A stretch of DNA of 64,000 nucleotides from Methanospirillum purgamenti (GCF_018502485.1 NZ_CP075546.1), one strand, 5' to 3'; counted from the first letter of the stretch, positions 1-9,241 are shown. Made by a program: numbers and translations. The notes: generated by a model from the sequence alone, not told the origin.

Positions 1-36
1 GACAATTTTTTCCCTTCTGATAAGTAAAATCAGGAT

Positions 37-927
37 TCATCGTAGCAATTTCTCTTTTCCTATCCTGAATTCATCCTCAGTAAGAAGTCCTTCTTCTAAT
101 AATTGGTTAAGCTTTCGAATCTCATCAGCAATTGAAGTCTGGGTAGATGTTGCCATAGGGTCACTTCGCAATTTCATCTCCTCAAGAAATCCTGAAGCAA
201 GTATTCCGGTTGGAAGAGCAATAAGGCCGATTCCAATCAACATGATAATGACCGTAAACAATTTTCCTATCTCCGTGACCGGAAACACATCCCCATACCC
301 GACTGTGCTGGTCGTTTCAATAGCCCACCAGAATGCATCATCAAAGTCTTTTACGTTATCCGGCTGTACTGCTGATTCGAACATATAAAACAAGTATGAA
401 CTAAATGAGAGAAAAATAAGGAGAATGACAATAATTGAGAATAAATACTGACTGTTTTTCTTTATGACCTGAAATATGACGTCAATAGATCCATAATACC
501 TGAGAAGTTTTAAAACACGAAACAGGCGGAAGAGCCGGAGAAATTGAACAATATGGTGGTCGAGAGGAAGGAGTAATGACAGGTAAAACGGGAATACTGC
601 AAAAAAATCAATGATAAGAGTTATGGAAAAGATATACCGGATTCTACCAAAGAATGGGTCTGCAAAATCAGGATAATAGGTGCAGGTCCATACCCTGAGA
701 AAATATTCACCGGTAAAAATTGCAATCGTAAAATATTCAAATAAGAGAAATGTGCCATGATATTTTGCATATATTGCCGGATATGTTTCGAGAAATATCA
801 TTACCACATTCAGGATGATGACACCGATGATAAAAAAATCAAAGATATGATCTGGTTTTCCTCCATCATCCTTGTCGTTTATGGCATCGAAGATTCTTCT
901 TTTCAGAGATTTAAACTCCCCTGTCAT
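37..927 (-). CDS. Voltage-gated-type potassium channel with C-terminal SHOCT helix pair
   Basis: Six-transmembrane cation channel of about 296 residues. Hydrophobic segments S1-S6 are visible. An Arg/Lys-spaced S4-like helix (RLFRLFRVLKLLRYY, about residues 131-145) is followed by a pore loop carrying the K+ selectivity filter TVGYGD (about 208-213). The cytoplasmic tail ends in LNQLLEEGLLTEDEFRIGKEKL, which fits the short SHOCT domain often found at C termini of membrane proteins. The ATG at 927 is preferred to an upstream TTG because GGGGAG lies 4 bases before it. The gene ends near the left edge of the window, so downstream partners are not visible. The K+ channel call is firm; the gating stimulus is not known. 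Confidence 0.93.
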   Translation of the reverse strand: MTGEFKSLKRRIFDAINDKDDGGKPDHIFDFFIIGVIILNVVMIFLETYPAIYAKYHGTFLLFEYFTIAIFTGEYFLRVWTCTYYPDFADPFFGRIRYIFSITLIIDFFAVFPFYLSLLLPLDHHIVQFLRLFRLFRVLKLLRYYGSIDVIFQVIKKNSQYLFSIIVILLIFLSFSSYLFYMFESAVQPDNVKDFDDAFWWAIETTSTVGYGDVFPVTEIGKLFTVIIMLIGIGLIALPTGILASGFLEEMKLRSDPMATSTQTSIADEIRKLNQLLEEGLLTEDEFRIGKEKLLR

Positions 928-1096
928 CCATCTCCCCAAATTATGAATAAAGTCTGTACTGTATTTGCCGGCTCATCTGAAAGAATCATCTCTTTTACAA
1001 TAGTCTCATTGACGAAATATCTGTGCATTCGAGGATAATCTTCGGAACAACTGATGAAGGATTATGTTTTTTCGAACTGAAGAACTATATTATAGT

Positions 1097-1291
1097 ATGA
1101 CCAGCACCCCATGCGTTCATCATGAGGATCGCTTCGGAGATCATTCGTGTCGGATATGCAAAGAAAACCATTGTTCTGATTGTATGCACATCAGCAGTGG
1201 CATTTGTCATTCCTGTCTCTACAAAGGGCTGGTTATCATCCTTGTCTTCATGGTCATCTTCTCTTATGTGGCCTGGATTGGGCTCTTTTAA
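1097..1291 (+). CDS. Small B-box-like zinc-finger membrane protein
   Basis: Predicted 64-residue protein. The N-terminal half is packed with Cys and His (CVHHEDRFGDHSCRIC, then CSDC and CHSC), spaced like a B-box or treble-clef zinc site. It is followed by one strongly hydrophobic segment (about residues 42-62) ending at the C terminus. The finger should therefore face the cytoplasm, or the exterior if the helix inserts the other way. Proteins with a B-box-like finger before membrane helices are common in bacteria and archaea, usually of unknown function. No clear ribosome-binding site is seen, so the start is uncertain; an in-frame ATG also exists at 1064. The exported-protein gene downstream is on the same strand. 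Confidence 0.6.
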   Translation: MTSTPCVHHEDRFGDHSCRICKENHCSDCMHISSGICHSCLYKGLVIILVFMVIFSYVAWIGLF

Positions 1292-1386
1292 ATAAGAGCC
1301 GGAAATATTATGGATTCTTTGGCCGATAGTAAAGAGAAGATTCTTCTTACAGGTCGTTCCCGTCATTTGCATTTTCGAGGAATATT

Positions 1387-1917
1387 ATGAACATTTATTC
1401 ACTATTTCCAATGCTGGTTCTCCTCCTGCTGGTATCTGTTTCCGGATATGTCCTTGCAGAAGAGAACAAAACAAATGTATCGCCCATTATCTTCTCTGTC
1501 CCTGACAAGACGGCTTTGAATACTGGAGCATCCGGTCATGATTATGTTTTACAAAAGGCAACCCTTGCGGGAGATTATTCTACGACACGTCCGGGTCGAT
1601 CAGTAAATCCAAGTATAATTGTTTATAATCAGGGTGGAGATGATACTGCACCTGGAAATGTTCCGGTGGAGGCATGGCTCGGGGATACAAAACTGATTCC
1701 GGTTCATGGTGAGTTTATCCCCCTCAAAGGTGGAACATCCGCAATGTATACGCTTCGATACATGATTCCCCAGGACATTCCCCTGATGCCTGCTCATCTG
1801 ACCATGAAGATAGATCCCTGGAATACCAGAAAGGAAGCAGGGACTGGTACGAACGATTTTACCACGCTTGCATTGGTGGTTATTGAAGACCGGAATAATG
1901 AATGGGATGATTTCTAA
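1387..1917 (+). CDS. Secreted CARDB-like protein
   Basis: Predicted 176-residue exported protein with a clear signal peptide (hydrophobic stretch at about residues 7-23, ending SGYVLAEE). The rest looks like a single beta-sandwich: 'PSIIVYNQGGDDTAPGNV' followed by 'VEAWLGDTKLIPVHG' and 'LRYMIPQDIP' is typical of CARDB/Ig-like cell-surface domains, in which a 'N.G.....' strand pattern is repeated. It has no membrane anchor or catalytic motif, so it is probably released or bound to the envelope. The next gene (PP2C) is convergent, with only 9 bases between the stops. The specific function is not recognisable. Confidence 0.75.
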   Translation: MNIYSLFPMLVLLLLVSVSGYVLAEENKTNVSPIIFSVPDKTALNTGASGHDYVLQKATLAGDYSTTRPGRSVNPSIIVYNQGGDDTAPGNVPVEAWLGDTKLIPVHGEFIPLKGGTSAMYTLRYMIPQDIPLMPAHLTMKIDPWNTRKEAGTGTNDFTTLALVVIEDRNNEWDDF

Positions 1918-1926
1918 TCAGCTTCT

Positions 1927-2697
1927 CTATTGGAGATCAGCGATTATCAGGGTGATGTTATCTGGTGCTCCGGCCTGATAGCAGATATGCAGTATGTTAA
2001 AAGCTGCTGTCTCTGGATCACCAGAACGAGCAGCCTCAATAAATTCCTCTCCACCATAATCCCATACTCCGTCAGTACAAATGATCAGACGTGATCCTGG
2101 CATAGCATCTGTTTTTGAGATCCTGATGTCCGGGGGAAGACGATGTTTTCCGCCTGACAGGCTGGATGTGATAATGTGACCAAGTGGATGTGAACGTGCT
2201 TTTTGTTCGGTTAATGTGCCTGCCTCTATCATCTCCTGAATAACCGAGTGATCCCGCGTCATCTGGGTGAGGTGATGGTGAGGAGAGCCGAGATACACTC
2301 TTGAATCACCACAGGAGAAGATAATCAGATCTTTTTTCAGGCAGAGAACACCTGCCAGGGTTGTCCCCATTCCATCGAGAGCAGGATTTTTTCGGACTAT
2401 ATTCTGAAGGGATGCTGCTGATTGTAATATTCGCTCTGTGAGTTTTTCTTCACCATCCGGACAGGGTGGGCGGGCAAGACACAACATCACTTCACTACTT
2501 GCAATATCTCCGGCAACACTGCCACCAATTCCATCTGCCACGGCAAGGATGACAGGTGGGGACTGAGTGTCGAAAACCTGGGGCACATCCATGGAAGTGC
2601 CGGCATAGATTTTGGTTCCCACCAACATGCTGTCTTCATTGCGTCTTCGATGTTGTCCGATATTGGTTATTGCAGCTATCCGGAGTAATTGGATCAT
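1927..2697 (-). CDS. PP2C-family serine/threonine protein phosphatase
   Basis: 256-residue PPM/PP2C phosphatase, the size of the bacterial Stp/PrpC type. Metal-binding and core motifs are present in order: RRRNEDS near the N terminus, VADGIGG (about 53-59), GMGTTLAG (about 105-112), GDSRVY (about 129-134), TDGVWD (about 207-212) and PDNITLII near the end. It should remove phosphate from Ser/Thr residues using two metal ions, in the cytoplasm. Start ATG 2697 has AAGGATGAG a few bases upstream. It is divergent from the ATP synthase C/D pair 82 bases away. A second, different PP2C sits in the TerY operon at 36.7 kb; no kinase gene is adjacent here. Confidence 0.93.
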   Translation of the reverse strand: MIQLLRIAAITNIGQHRRRNEDSMLVGTKIYAGTSMDVPQVFDTQSPPVILAVADGIGGSVAGDIASSEVMLCLARPPCPDGEEKLTERILQSAASLQNIVRKNPALDGMGTTLAGVLCLKKDLIIFSCGDSRVYLGSPHHHLTQMTRDHSVIQEMIEAGTLTEQKARSHPLGHIITSSLSGGKHRLPPDIRISKTDAMPGSRLIICTDGVWDYGGEEFIEAARSGDPETAAFNILHICYQAGAPDNITLIIADLQ

Positions 2698-2779
2698 CTT
2701 CTCATCCTTTCTTGGTACTGAATAGGGGAAATACCTGTCTCATATATATCGTATCGAACGGAATATTCACAGGAAAGAT

Positions 2780-3895
2780 ATGCACCATTATCTGATTACT
2801 CCTTCTTCATACCGGTATATCTGCACACGGATTGGTCTGCGGAAAAAAAGCCTGATCACTGAAGATCAGTATAACCGGCTCTTGAACATGGAACTCTCAC
2901 AGATTATCAGGTTTATAGGTGAATCAGGGTATCATGAAGAGGTGCATACGCTCTCATCACAGTATTCAGAAATCTCTTTAATTGAACATGCTCTAACTGC
3001 AAATCTTGCGGCAACGTACCGAAATATTTTATCAATTGCTCCTGGTGCTCTGCGGGAACTCGCTGAACTGTATTTTTCTCGATGGGATATTGAGAATGTG
3101 ATGCTCATTATGCGGGGGTGCCAGTTTCATATTCCGGATGACAGAATCGAGGCAGTTTTAATTCCGGCAGGTGTCATTGAACCATCCTGTTTTACTCATC
3201 TGCTCACTCTACGAACGATTCAGGAGATAGCAGAAAATTTACCCTCCTGGAAACACCATTCCCTGATCAGTTCAAAGATAGCATCCGGATATCGTCGTGG
3301 TCTTTTTGCAGAGCTCGAAAATGACCTTTATCTTGCCTATTACCAGAATCTGCTCTTTGAAGCGAGATATGGAATTAGGGGTGGTGACGTGATAGTGCCC
3401 CATCTCAAATTTGAGATAGATATTTTCAATATCAGGAATGTGTTCAGGCTTCGGGCAGGAAGTAAAGTCAGTGATATCACTCCATACATGATTCAGGGAG
3501 GGTACCTGTCATCCCAGGATTTTCAGCGACTGTACCAAGTTACTGACCGGGAAGAGTTTGTCCGTGAGCTTGGAAGGGCCGGGATTTTATCTATCCTGAC
3601 CGAGGCGCTTCGTAATTTACGGTGTGATGAGAGTGTCTGTGAGGCAGATGCTGCTGATGTAGTATGGAGACGATGGGCGGCTCATAAAACTCCTTTGTAT
3701 ACCGTGATGCTTGCCGTCAATGGAATGCTTCTTCATCACCTGGATGGTCTTTCCCGGCGTCATCCGTTCTCTGTATTGCCACTGTTGTCATATCTCGAAC
3801 ATAAACGATATGAGGTCATGAATCTTCGGGCTATTGCGAGGGGGAAACAGTTTGGTGTCAGTCCGGATTTCATCAGACAACATCTGGTGATGTAA
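2780..3895 (+). CDS. atpC: A-type (V-type) ATP synthase subunit C
   Basis: 371-residue member of the AC39/subunit C family, the central-stalk protein linking the rotor ring to the catalytic head of archaeal ATP synthase. The N terminus SYRYICTRIGLRKKSLI and the repeated helical bundles with FEIDIFNIRNVFRLRA and LEHKRYEVMNLRAIARGK match the family, including the conserved end that contacts the stalk. AGGAAAG lies just upstream of the start. The stop is followed after 2 bases by subunit D. Usually subunit C lies between E and F, with A and B before D, so this direct C-D pair lacks its normal neighbours. The protein is divergent and could be a second copy. Confidence 0.85.
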   Translation: MHHYLITPSSYRYICTRIGLRKKSLITEDQYNRLLNMELSQIIRFIGESGYHEEVHTLSSQYSEISLIEHALTANLAATYRNILSIAPGALRELAELYFSRWDIENVMLIMRGCQFHIPDDRIEAVLIPAGVIEPSCFTHLLTLRTIQEIAENLPSWKHHSLISSKIASGYRRGLFAELENDLYLAYYQNLLFEARYGIRGGDVIVPHLKFEIDIFNIRNVFRLRAGSKVSDITPYMIQGGYLSSQDFQRLYQVTDREEFVRELGRAGILSILTEALRNLRCDESVCEADAADVVWRRWAAHKTPLYTVMLAVNGMLLHHLDGLSRRHPFSVLPLLSYLEHKRYEVMNLRAIARGKQFGVSPDFIRQHLVM

Positions 3896-3897
3896 GG

Positions 3898-4527
3898 ATG
3901 CCGTATCTTCGTGATGTCAGACCCACAAAATCAGAGCTTCTTATTCTCCGAAACAGGCTTCGTATTGCCAATCGTTCATACAAGATATTGCAGATGAAAC
4001 TGGACGGCCTCATTCTCGAAGTTTCAAGACTTGCTCCACAGGTAAAGGCTGAGTATGATCTTTTGCGTATCAGACATAACCGGGTTCGTCATCTCATCGC
4101 TCCGGCGTACATGATTGAGGGAATGCTCAATGTTACAATCGCAGCATATTCGGTTGAATCAAAGACTGAAATTGAGGTTTCAGAAAAAAATCTCTTTGGT
4201 ATCAGGGTGCCGGTGATTACCGGAACTAATGTCAGAACTGACCTTGTCGAGCGGGGATACGGGCTCCTTGGAACCTCACTTGTCATTGATGATCTGGCGG
4301 ATGCGTATGAAAATTTAGTGGATGCCATCATTGCATATGCAGGAAATGCTGCAACACTCAGTCGGTTGTTGGGAGAGATTGAGCGGATAACAAGGCGTGT
4401 AAAAGCACTTGAGCATGTGGTCATTCCGGCATTGACCAGGTCTATTGCAACTATCACCGCCGCACGGGAAGAGATCGAGCGGGAAGAACAGACACGCCTG
4501 TTTCATGTGAAAAAGAAAAGAGAATGA
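3898..4527 (+). CDS. atpD: A-type (V-type) ATP synthase subunit D
   Basis: 209-residue subunit D, the coiled-coil axle that turns inside the A3B3 head. The N terminus VRPTKSELLILRNRLRIA corresponds to the family's '.PT+.EL..L+.+L..A' and the C terminus has RRVKALEHVVIPALTRSI followed by a charged helix, the family signature. It begins 2 bases after the stop of subunit C and the two are surely cotranscribed. It ends 6 bases from the convergent solute-binding protein gene. No other ATP synthase subunit is present within the window on either side. Confidence 0.9.
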   Translation: MPYLRDVRPTKSELLILRNRLRIANRSYKILQMKLDGLILEVSRLAPQVKAEYDLLRIRHNRVRHLIAPAYMIEGMLNVTIAAYSVESKTEIEVSEKNLFGIRVPVITGTNVRTDLVERGYGLLGTSLVIDDLADAYENLVDAIIAYAGNAATLSRLLGEIERITRRVKALEHVVIPALTRSIATITAAREEIEREEQTRLFHVKKKRE

Positions 4528-4533
4528 GTCGTG

Positions 4534-5739
4534 TTATGTTTCGTCACAGGGGACATATCGTCCGGCACATACCACATACTGTTTTTTGTCACTCCCGGTG
4601 ACCAGGGTGTAATACGCCTCTTTAAAGAAAATTCCTGTTTCAAGGGGATTTGAATACGTGTAAGTGACAAAACCTGTTCCTTCTTTCATAGCTCCGGTTA
4701 CGATATCATCCCGGAAATTTTTTCCAGATACATCTGGCTTTCCAGCAAAATGAACTCCGGCAAGGTCTGGTCGGCCTGCCTGTGTTATGAGGGTTACACT
4801 GGTGTCATAGATGAAAACATACAAAGATGGATCATTACGGTCTAAATAGGGATGTTTTCCTGCCTGAATGTCTGCAAGAGTTCCGGTTGCGTCACGGCTT
4901 ATTGCATCGGCGGTCAGGTTAACAAGATCTGTTATCTGTTCCCTGGAGTGTGTTTTTTCTGCACAAATCGGTCCGATGTACTTCCCCACAATCTTTTCAT
5001 AGGTACTGATACCCCCTTGCTCCTGATCCTGTTTCATTGCATCAAGTTCGTTCTGGATGATTTCAATAAAACTCGGTTCAGTATTTTGGTTAAATGCGAT
5101 GTAGTAGGTGGACCTGGTTAGTTCATCCAGAATGTAAAATGAATCAGGATCTTCAGCAATAGTCTGAATCAGGCTTTCTCCAGGGTAATGACCATATGCC
5201 CATGCATCAGATGTGCCGTCGATGACTCGCTGAACCGCTTCACTTGGCGTCGTGACGAGGAATATGTTCTCTTTTGAGATTCCTGCATCGAGCGCAACCT
5301 GTTCTCCGATATCATCCCTGATGGCAACAACTTTAAGATCCTGGTTTGCAGGCCTGTCGGTTTTCAGATTCGGATTCTCTGAAAAAAGGACAACTGGGCA
5401 TTGCATCAGGGGACCAGCCCAGCGAAACAGGTTTTCTCGTTCTGGTGTCCGTGCTGTTGAGAAAAGGCCTGTGCCATTTGTGGTTAATGCTGTTCGATAT
5501 GCATCAGGCCATGCCATCAGGCGGATCTGATCAGAGGAAAATTCTATGTTCGCTCTTTTTAATGCAGTTTCGAGAAGTTCAACAGAAAGACCTGCTGGAA
5601 CTCCATTTTCAAGATAACTAAATGGCGGATATTCCTCAGTTACAAAAACTATATCCTCCGGCAGTTCAGCTGCCAGACATTGGCCGGAAAAAAGAGAAAT
5701 GCACATGATAATGAGCATTCCTGTCCGTAGTACAACCAT
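4534..5739 (-). CDS. Extracytoplasmic solute-binding protein (family 3) fused to a Cache domain
   Basis: 401-residue exported protein. After a signal peptide ending at about residue 23 (LFSGQCLAAELP) comes a family 3 periplasmic binding domain (about 27-260): 'FVTEEYPPFSYLENGVPAGLSVELLE' type start, then GLFSTARTPERENLFRWAGP. The C-terminal 130 residues form a single-Cache-like domain (DPSLYVFIYDTSVTLITQAG ... DIVTGAMKEGTGFVTYTYSN). It has no transmembrane helix after the Cache domain and no kinase or methyl-accepting part, and no permease gene is adjacent. It therefore looks like a soluble or lipid-attached ligand receptor, perhaps feeding a membrane kinase, rather than a transporter component. 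Confidence 0.85.
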   Translation of the reverse strand: MVVLRTGMLIIMCISLFSGQCLAAELPEDIVFVTEEYPPFSYLENGVPAGLSVELLETALKRANIEFSSDQIRLMAWPDAYRTALTTNGTGLFSTARTPERENLFRWAGPLMQCPVVLFSENPNLKTDRPANQDLKVVAIRDDIGEQVALDAGISKENIFLVTTPSEAVQRVIDGTSDAWAYGHYPGESLIQTIAEDPDSFYILDELTRSTYYIAFNQNTEPSFIEIIQNELDAMKQDQEQGGISTYEKIVGKYIGPICAEKTHSREQITDLVNLTADAISRDATGTLADIQAGKHPYLDRNDPSLYVFIYDTSVTLITQAGRPDLAGVHFAGKPDVSGKNFRDDIVTGAMKEGTGFVTYTYSNPLETGIFFKEAYYTLVTGSDKKQYVVCAGRYVPCDET

Positions 5740-5780
5740 TAGCTGTTTGGATTTTTTTTATGGAGATATATAGGTGTCTG

Positions 5781-6629
5781 TCAGATGAGGGGATGGGGGC
5801 TCTTTTCTCCATGTACCGGAAGATCTGCATGGGTAACATAGAGGGGATTTTCTATGGCAGCCATCCGAAGAAGGATGAGGTATTTTCCCTGAGTAGTGAG
5901 TGCATAAACCGGAACCGTCGATCCTGCCTGGAGCAGAGCTGACGGTCCACATCGCTCCCGGACAGTTTTTGAAGCACAGGCAGTAACTATATCTGCATAT
6001 GTGCACACCATATCCGCATCGGTATCTGAATATCCTGTGGTATGAACTGCGATGATTATTGCATCCTGATCTTCTTCCCGAACAGCTTGTGCATCTTCAG
6101 GTTTGCTGATGGTTACTATCAGATGGTCATATCCTGCATCATGAGCCGCCCTGACCCCGGAAACTGGGTTCATTAATGCATTTTTTTGATCAGGAACAAT
6201 CCCCCCTCCTTCAATAATCCGGCTGATGATATCTGGAATGGGTGAAGTCCTGACAAGTCCTGACATTCTCCCGCCTATTCCCTGCACCATCTTTGGATCG
6301 GTAATGACAACCGTGCCTGCTCCGTCACAGGCGATAACTGCCGCATCGATAAACCTGCTGGAAAGAGCTGTACTCATTACCTCTGATGCACCAAATCCCA
6401 CAAATGGTTCTTCTGATAAGAGTTCACGGTTTTGTGTGCACATACCAAACGAATCAATCCGGTTCTGAATATTATTCCGGATGGCTTTTGGTGTCATTTC
6501 AGTTACCGGACAGGCAAACCGTTTTGCAAGAGGGCAATCGGTGATAACTGGTTCTCCGATCTCAACGACGTTCCCATCCCTGACAACGACTCTGCATTTT
6601 CCGGCTGCTTCGATGATATGTTCATCCAT
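5781..6629 (-). CDS. Methanogenesis marker protein 8 (DUF2099)
   Basis: 282-residue cytoplasmic protein of the DUF2099 family, a marker protein found in methanogens whose biochemical role is not established. Recognisable parts are GKCRVVVRDGNVVEIGEPVI near the start, FGMCTQNRELL, AAVIACDGAGTVVITDP, GIGGRMSGLV and IVTACASKTVRERCG. ATG 6629 is chosen because it opens the conserved family start MDEHIIEAAGKC and GGAGA lies 7 bases upstream; the longer in-frame extension overlaps the preceding gene. That gene stops one base before this start, so the two are probably cotranscribed, an odd pairing of an exported protein with a methanogenesis marker. Confidence 0.88.
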   Translation of the reverse strand: MDEHIIEAAGKCRVVVRDGNVVEIGEPVITDCPLAKRFACPVTEMTPKAIRNNIQNRIDSFGMCTQNRELLSEEPFVGFGASEVMSTALSSRFIDAAVIACDGAGTVVITDPKMVQGIGGRMSGLVRTSPIPDIISRIIEGGGIVPDQKNALMNPVSGVRAAHDAGYDHLIVTISKPEDAQAVREEDQDAIIIAVHTTGYSDTDADMVCTYADIVTACASKTVRERCGPSALLQAGSTVPVYALTTQGKYLILLRMAAIENPLYVTHADLPVHGEKSPHPLI

Positions 6630-6630
6630 A

Positions 6631-7611
6631 TTATCGTCTCCAGAATAGGCATGCAATACAGAGTCCAAAAAGGCCGGCGAGTGGTAGAACACCTGCCTGC
6701 TCTGTCGGAACCGGGGTTGGTGGTGCCGGAAGAGGAGTCCTGTCAGGGAGTGGCTCTATGGACTCTGTAACCGGTGTTATTTCCTGTACATTGGTCATTT
6801 CTGTTGTCTCATTTGGAGGTACTGCTCCGCTTGTCACACTGGTCACCAGGGTTGGGGTAGGAACTGCTTCATCTGGTGTGTTGGTTGGTTCCGGGGTTGC
6901 CATGACTGAACTGAGCGAGACTAAACTGATATTATCAATAAATCCTTCGGCTTTTACTCCATTCTGGCCCTCACCAATGGATGTCAGGAACAGGTGGGTA
7001 AACTCTTCCATCTTTCCGGTGATCATGACAAAATGACTAAATATTGGAGTGCTCTCACCAGGAGAGGTGACGGTAAGGCTAATCCGGTTTTCAACCGGGT
7101 ACCAGGTTATCCTGAAGTGATACTCTTCCTTATCTGAAAATTTGACTGTTTTCCCGCTATAGTTCGCTTTCCCTGGAATTGAAAATGTTTGAGAGAGAAG
7201 GTTTTCCTTGGATATTCCTGTCAGCGAGAATGCCTGTTCTCCATTCTGGTTGTATAATTCTGCTAGAACAAGTGGCCCTTTCTGACTGTCATATCCTTCG
7301 GTCCCAAATCCAAATCTGAATGAACTTTTTTCTTCTGTCTTTTCCGGATATACATCAAATTCGAGGGTGAACGGACCTGTGAAGGCTTCTGCAAGCGGAT
7401 AATAGGCATATGATCCGGTTCCGCCTGTGATCTGGTAATGATATCGTCCAGTCTGATTATCCAGGTAAAATGAGGACGGACTGTTTGTTTCCCATCCGGT
7501 GCTGTCTGAAAAGTCTGTAGAATACAGAGGAGTATCAGCAAAGACAGAGCCTTGCAGGATAGTACTCAATAAAATGATGGTGAATATGAATGAAACATGC
7601 ACAGCAGACAT
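6631..7611 (-). CDS. Exported, C-terminally anchored surface protein
   Basis: About 326 residues. It has an N-terminal signal peptide (FIFTIILLSTILQGSVFA). A beta-rich domain (LYSTDFSDSTGWETNSPSSF... through EGFIDNISLVSL) resembles a lectin/laminin-G-like or family 16-type carbohydrate-binding sandwich of about 190 residues. A Thr/Pro/Glu-rich linker of about 85 residues follows, then a C-terminal hydrophobic helix with a basic end (LAGLFGLCIACLFWRR). This is the usual plan of an archaeal surface protein held by its C terminus, with the linker a likely glycosylation region. Start 7611 is chosen because the signal peptide begins there; an upstream in-frame start at 7692 would overlap the previous gene. 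The linker has no PGF triplet before the helix. Confidence 0.75.
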   Translation of the reverse strand: MSAVHVSFIFTIILLSTILQGSVFADTPLYSTDFSDSTGWETNSPSSFYLDNQTGRYHYQITGGTGSYAYYPLAEAFTGPFTLEFDVYPEKTEEKSSFRFGFGTEGYDSQKGPLVLAELYNQNGEQAFSLTGISKENLLSQTFSIPGKANYSGKTVKFSDKEEYHFRITWYPVENRISLTVTSPGESTPIFSHFVMITGKMEEFTHLFLTSIGEGQNGVKAEGFIDNISLVSLSSVMATPEPTNTPDEAVPTPTLVTSVTSGAVPPNETTEMTNVQEITPVTESIEPLPDRTPLPAPPTPVPTEQAGVLPLAGLFGLCIACLFWRR

Positions 7612-7663
7612 ATGTGTGTGCTTATGGTATCGTATGCCAAGGATGAAAGGTTGCCGATACCTT

Positions 7664-9166
7664 CTACCCAAGGGTAAGTTCGGCAATCCCACCCTGGAAA
7701 TTCATATTCTGGGCGGATTTCTGGTAAAAGAACCGGCCGGAACTGTCAGGTCCGATTCCTGCAAACTGAATCCGGGGGCTCTCTACATACTTGTAAGGTT
7801 CTGAGTTTATATACAGGGTTGTGTACCGGTCACCTTTTGGCATAGTCAGATTGAGGGTTGACGCATAGCTGTCAAAACCACCAAGGGTGAAGCTGTTGAC
7901 CGGTCCACGTGCCAGAGTTTCTCCATTCTTAACCAGGGTGATATCATTGAAATTAAACGCAGTAAACCTGTTTTTATCTGTGGAGATAGTACCGTCTGAT
8001 GATCCAGGGCCATATATGAGTTGGATCATATCACCCGGTTCAAAGGGGTAGATCTTTCCCGCAACCTTCATTGAACTCGCCGGGTCAGTGACTCTGAGCT
8101 TGACATATCCATCTGGTATCAGGCCACCATTGACACTGCCGGTCAGATATACATCCATGAGGGTTGGAGCAGTGACATTAATGCCGATCTCAGGGGAATA
8201 CTTGTCAGTTCCGTATGCATTGGTGACCCGTAGGGTAACATTATAGTCACCGGCATTCTGGAATATATGAACCGGGTTTTTATCTGATGACTGGCTTCCG
8301 TCTCCAAATGACCATTCCCAACTCTTTGGGCTTCCGGTGGAGAGATCAGTAAACTGGACAGTCAATGGAGCCTGTCCTTTTGTTGGTTCTGCCAGGAATT
8401 TTGCAACCGGAGGAGAACCAATCATGATGAAATCACCTGCAGTTCTTCGATTGGATCCATAGGCATTGGATACCAGGAGGCTTACTGAGTATGATCCCGG
8501 GACGAAATAGGTATGAACCGGGTTTTGGAGTGTTGAAGTGGAACCATCGCCAAAGCTCCAGAGATAATCACTGACCGCTCCATAACTCAAATCATGAAAT
8601 GTTACGGTAAGTGGTGGATCGCCTACCCTGGGTTCTGCAGTAAAATCACTGACCGGCGGTTGCATGGGATTTGCATCCTTAACATTAACCGGAATATTTG
8701 TTGGAAGTGGTGTTGGTGTAACCGGAAGCACCATCTCAACCGGCAATGGTGTTGCAGAAACAACCGGTGGCGGTTCGAGCCTTGCTTTATCTATAAGAAG
8801 GCTTTCTCCTTTATCGGTCAGGTAATAGACCTCAACCAATCGTGGTGCATCTGGGAGTGGGTAATAAAACTGAATCCGCTCTCCCGGTGACCATGGCCAG
8901 GTTCCGCCCTGGAAATTCATGTTCTGGTTTGGCTGAACATCTCCGTTTACCTTGATGACAAGCCGGTCAGAAGAGAATGAATCACCATTCATGTGCTGCA
9001 TAACAATGGAATCGCCTTCGCCTTCAATACTAATAGATGCCTGGGGGATCCGTTCTGGAATCGGATTCCAGATAACAAGGATTACTCCCAGAAGAAACAG
9101 CACAATCATGATCACGGACATGACCATAATTGTCTGAATCTGTGTCATTGCATGTTCTTTACCCAT
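7664..9166 (-). CDS. Membrane-anchored protein with two PKD domains
   Basis: 500 residues. It has one N-terminal transmembrane helix (about 8-32) and an extracellular remainder. A module with NMNFQGGTWPWSPGERIQF and a Pro-rich linker come first. Two PKD domains follow (about 172-250 and 255-335), each with the WSFGDGS signature (YLWSFGDGSTS, WEWSFGDGSQS) and NPVHTY/NPVHIF. The last 160 residues hold a further beta-domain ending MNFQGGIAELTLG. PKD domains are Ig-like surface modules involved in protein-protein or carbohydrate contacts. AAAGGG lies just upstream of the start. The terminal and linker modules recur in the next gene upstream, so the two are paralogues. Confidence 0.85.
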   Translation of the reverse strand: MGKEHAMTQIQTIMVMSVIMIVLFLLGVILVIWNPIPERIPQASISIEGEGDSIVMQHMNGDSFSSDRLVIKVNGDVQPNQNMNFQGGTWPWSPGERIQFYYPLPDAPRLVEVYYLTDKGESLLIDKARLEPPPVVSATPLPVEMVLPVTPTPLPTNIPVNVKDANPMQPPVSDFTAEPRVGDPPLTVTFHDLSYGAVSDYLWSFGDGSTSTLQNPVHTYFVPGSYSVSLLVSNAYGSNRRTAGDFIMIGSPPVAKFLAEPTKGQAPLTVQFTDLSTGSPKSWEWSFGDGSQSSDKNPVHIFQNAGDYNVTLRVTNAYGTDKYSPEIGINVTAPTLMDVYLTGSVNGGLIPDGYVKLRVTDPASSMKVAGKIYPFEPGDMIQLIYGPGSSDGTISTDKNRFTAFNFNDITLVKNGETLARGPVNSFTLGGFDSYASTLNLTMPKGDRYTTLYINSEPYKYVESPRIQFAGIGPDSSGRFFYQKSAQNMNFQGGIAELTLG

Positions 9167-9241
9167 ATCCCTTTTCCATCCCTTTCGGTGGATATCTATA
9201 CCCCCGCATAGAATATCCTGTCTGTATTAATTATCGCTTCT

